The notes under the pieces are model-generated. The model made no database searches. It saw only the letters and a program-made list of their open reading frames with translations, and was not told the origin of the DNA. Of a stretch of 64,000 nucleotides of DNA, positions 62,649 through 64,000 are shown piece by piece; positions within the stretch are counted from its first letter, which is position 1, and each line of letters starts with the position of its first letter. The stretch comes from Carnobacteriaceae bacterium zg-C25. Lineage in GTDB: Bacteria; Bacillota; Bacilli; Lactobacillales; Aerococcaceae. The stretch spans positions 1,178,001-1,242,000 of the forward strand of contig CP072828.1 in the NCBI GenBank assembly GCA_017945845.1. Reading direction: 5' to 3'. The translations under genes and the position numbers were made by a program.

Positions 62649-64000
62649 CTACACTTCAACTATTTTCACTATTTGGGATAACCCCTCCATGAAGACATGT
62701 CCGTAAGAATCGTGAAAAATGCGTTCATCCCATAACGTGATAGAACCTTTTTCATGTCGTGAAATAACCACTTGACTCATATCTAATAGCACCGAAACTA
62801 CATCAATCGTTGTAAAATAATGTTGTCGTTTCGGTAAAAAATCTTTACTTGCTTGTACGTGTAAACTATCGGGTGTCGTAAAAGGTAGTTTAACAACAAT
62901 TATCTCCATAGCATTTGTTAAATTCGTGTACTGTTCCGAAAATAAATGCCACGTTATTACCGCACTATTGTTTGATAACACACCGTCATTGTAACGATCA
63001 ATACTTCTTTCGTCATTGAGTATTGCCGTATCGCTACATTCACCAAGTGCTTGTGCAATTTGTTGATTCGGTACGACAATTAACGTTTTGTCATTCACCG
63101 TTTTAATGTACTGCGCTATTTTTTTGACCATTAAGTTGTCTTTCCAGTTTTGCGAATGATGTGCGCGTGATACACGTAATTCGCCATGTATCATCTCTTC
63201 GCCACTTGCCACATCGCACGCTAGATCAATCATGTTTGCCACATACGTTTTCACAGAACTTGTGTGCGGAATCGCATCTAAAAAAACAACTTTACGAAAC
63301 GCTTCAAAAACGTTGCGCGTTAAATACTCCGCCACAGAAAAAGGTTGTATCACAATTGTATAAAACGTTATCGCGTCCGTTTTGTGTACATTAACCCCGA
63401 CATAATCGACCGGAGACGGTTGCGTCAAGCACTCTTTAATATGCGCGATGAGTTCGTCCAACTCACTTTGATACCCACTACTCACTAAAGTCTTCATGTT
63501 TTCTAGCATGTTTTTCAATCGAATGAAAACATACCCGTCCATTTCCGATACTTTCGACAAGTAGTACTCTATCATACTACTTTGCTCCATTTTTTCAAGA
63601 CGTGTTGTTTGACCATTTTTCAAGAAATCCACAACCCAAAACAAATCCATTAATACATTATCAATGCTTTGTGTATCTTTCGATTGTTGTGTCCATTCTG
63701 ATTTTAAAGCAAATAGATGTGAAATCCATGTCGACAAAGACAGTCTTTTCGTTTGAACACGACGTGCGACACGTTGCAAAGCGTTGCGTTCATAAACCTG
63801 TAATGTTAGTTTAGAAACGTCAAAATGTTGTTGTAAACACGAAAAATATTTAATGAAATCGTAGTATGTGATATAAACATTTTCTTGTTTTCTCAACTGA
63901 TTAATCTGTTTTTGATAATAGGGGTTATTTGCATCTTTTGCGCCTAATTTTTTAAATAATTTTTGAGGCAGTTGCAACTCATTTAAATTCCCTGTTGCGT
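62649..64000 (-). CDS. dinG: DinG-family helicase-like protein with degenerate motifs, 5' end outside window
   Basis: The frame is open to the right edge (ATGNLNELQLPQKLF is the first visible part), so the start, any DnaQ exonuclease domain and Walker A lie outside. Gene order dinG-ypmB-asnS-dnaD-nth and the C-terminal pattern (VVKLPFTTPDSLHVQASK, ITLWDERIFHDSYGHVFMEG) identify it as DinG. The region where DEAH should be reads KLTLQVYERNALQRVARR, and motif VI, normally QxxGRxIR, reads MSQVVISRHEKG. Both ATPase motifs seem lost although the frame is intact. Confidence 0.8.
   Translation of the reverse strand, partial: ATGNLNELQLPQKLFKKLGAKDANNPYYQKQINQLRKQENVYITYYDFIKYFSCLQQHFDVSKLTLQVYERNALQRVARRVQTKRLSLSTWISHLFALKSEWTQQSKDTQSIDNVLMDLFWVVDFLKNGQTTRLEKMEQSSMIEYYLSKVSEMDGYVFIRLKNMLENMKTLVSSGYQSELDELIAHIKECLTQPSPVDYVGVNVHKTDAITFYTIVIQPFSVAEYLTRNVFEAFRKVVFLDAIPHTSSVKTYVANMIDLACDVASGEEMIHGELRVSRAHHSQNWKDNLMVKKIAQYIKTVNDKTLIVVPNQQIAQALGECSDTAILNDERSIDRYNDGVLSNNSAVITWHLFSEQYTNLTNAMEIIVVKLPFTTPDSLHVQASKDFLPKRQHYFTTIDVVSVLLDMSQVVISRHEKGSITLWDERIFHDSYGHVFMEGLSQIVKIVEV

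Overview
The window is about 64 kb of low-GC, gene-dense chromosome. It looks like a Gram-positive coccus or rod of the order Lactobacillales. Support comes from the rimP-nusA-rnpM-ylxQ-infB-rbfA, rapZ-yvcK-whiA and dinG-ypmB-asnS-dnaD-nth gene orders, a mevalonate kinase, sortase-type LPxTG surface proteins, PTS sugar uptake with LicT antitermination, and the usual AGGAGG ribosome sites. Family or genus cannot be assigned from this sequence alone; Carnobacteriaceae or Aerococcaceae-like relatives are plausible. Most genes are on the minus strand. No rRNA, tRNA or CRISPR array was seen.

Layout. 1-3260: the 5' part of a pilin/adhesin gene cut by the window edge, with an intact IS30-family element just upstream of its promoter. 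3274-6100: ggct-rimM-trmD-nspC, housekeeping RNA modification with a polyamine gene at its end. 6342-9942: fruR-fruK-fruA fructose operon. 10118-13516: mevalonate kinase, a GH73 glucosaminidase, a HAD phosphatase, a small coiled-coil membrane protein and a GtrA protein. 13564-20758: rpmG, the nusA-infB operon and prfB with its programmed frameshift. 20898-27955: secA, a stray IS end, rapZ-yvcK-whiA with a 51-aa tail gene, an rRNA methyltransferase and the SRP RNA gene. 28020-36402: a heterodimeric ABC exporter, typA and a large LPxTG GH20 hexosaminidase. 36574-38273: a YihY-type membrane protein and ung.

38331-53860 is a beta-glucoside island. It carries a stand-alone EIIA, a histidine phosphatase, a HAD phosphatase, five GH1 6-phospho-beta-glucosidase paralogues, a CapA-type protein with a riboswitch-like leader, an AraC regulator, the EIIBCA transporter BglP and the antiterminator LicT. 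The licT and bglP leaders have LicT RAT/terminator switches, and a cre site overlaps the licT promoter. A 17-bp motif is repeated near the araC start and about 80-90 bp upstream of the GH1 start codons, which suggests an AraC regulon not controlled by LicT. 53911-64000: HAD phosphatase, DedA, recX-mutY, an acetyltransferase, a cupin, a 43-aa membrane peptide, nth-dnaD, asnS, ypmB and a DinG-position gene running off the right edge.

Main points for a second look: the shared AraC-box motif across the GH1 genes; the untyped structured leader before the CapA gene; an imperfect palindrome dispersed between operons; the IS30 element with a 14-bp target duplication that is itself an inverted repeat, plus a solo IS end at the secA promoter; MutY, Nth and L33 that have lost metal-ligand cysteines; and a DinG homologue whose DEAH and motif VI regions look degenerate.
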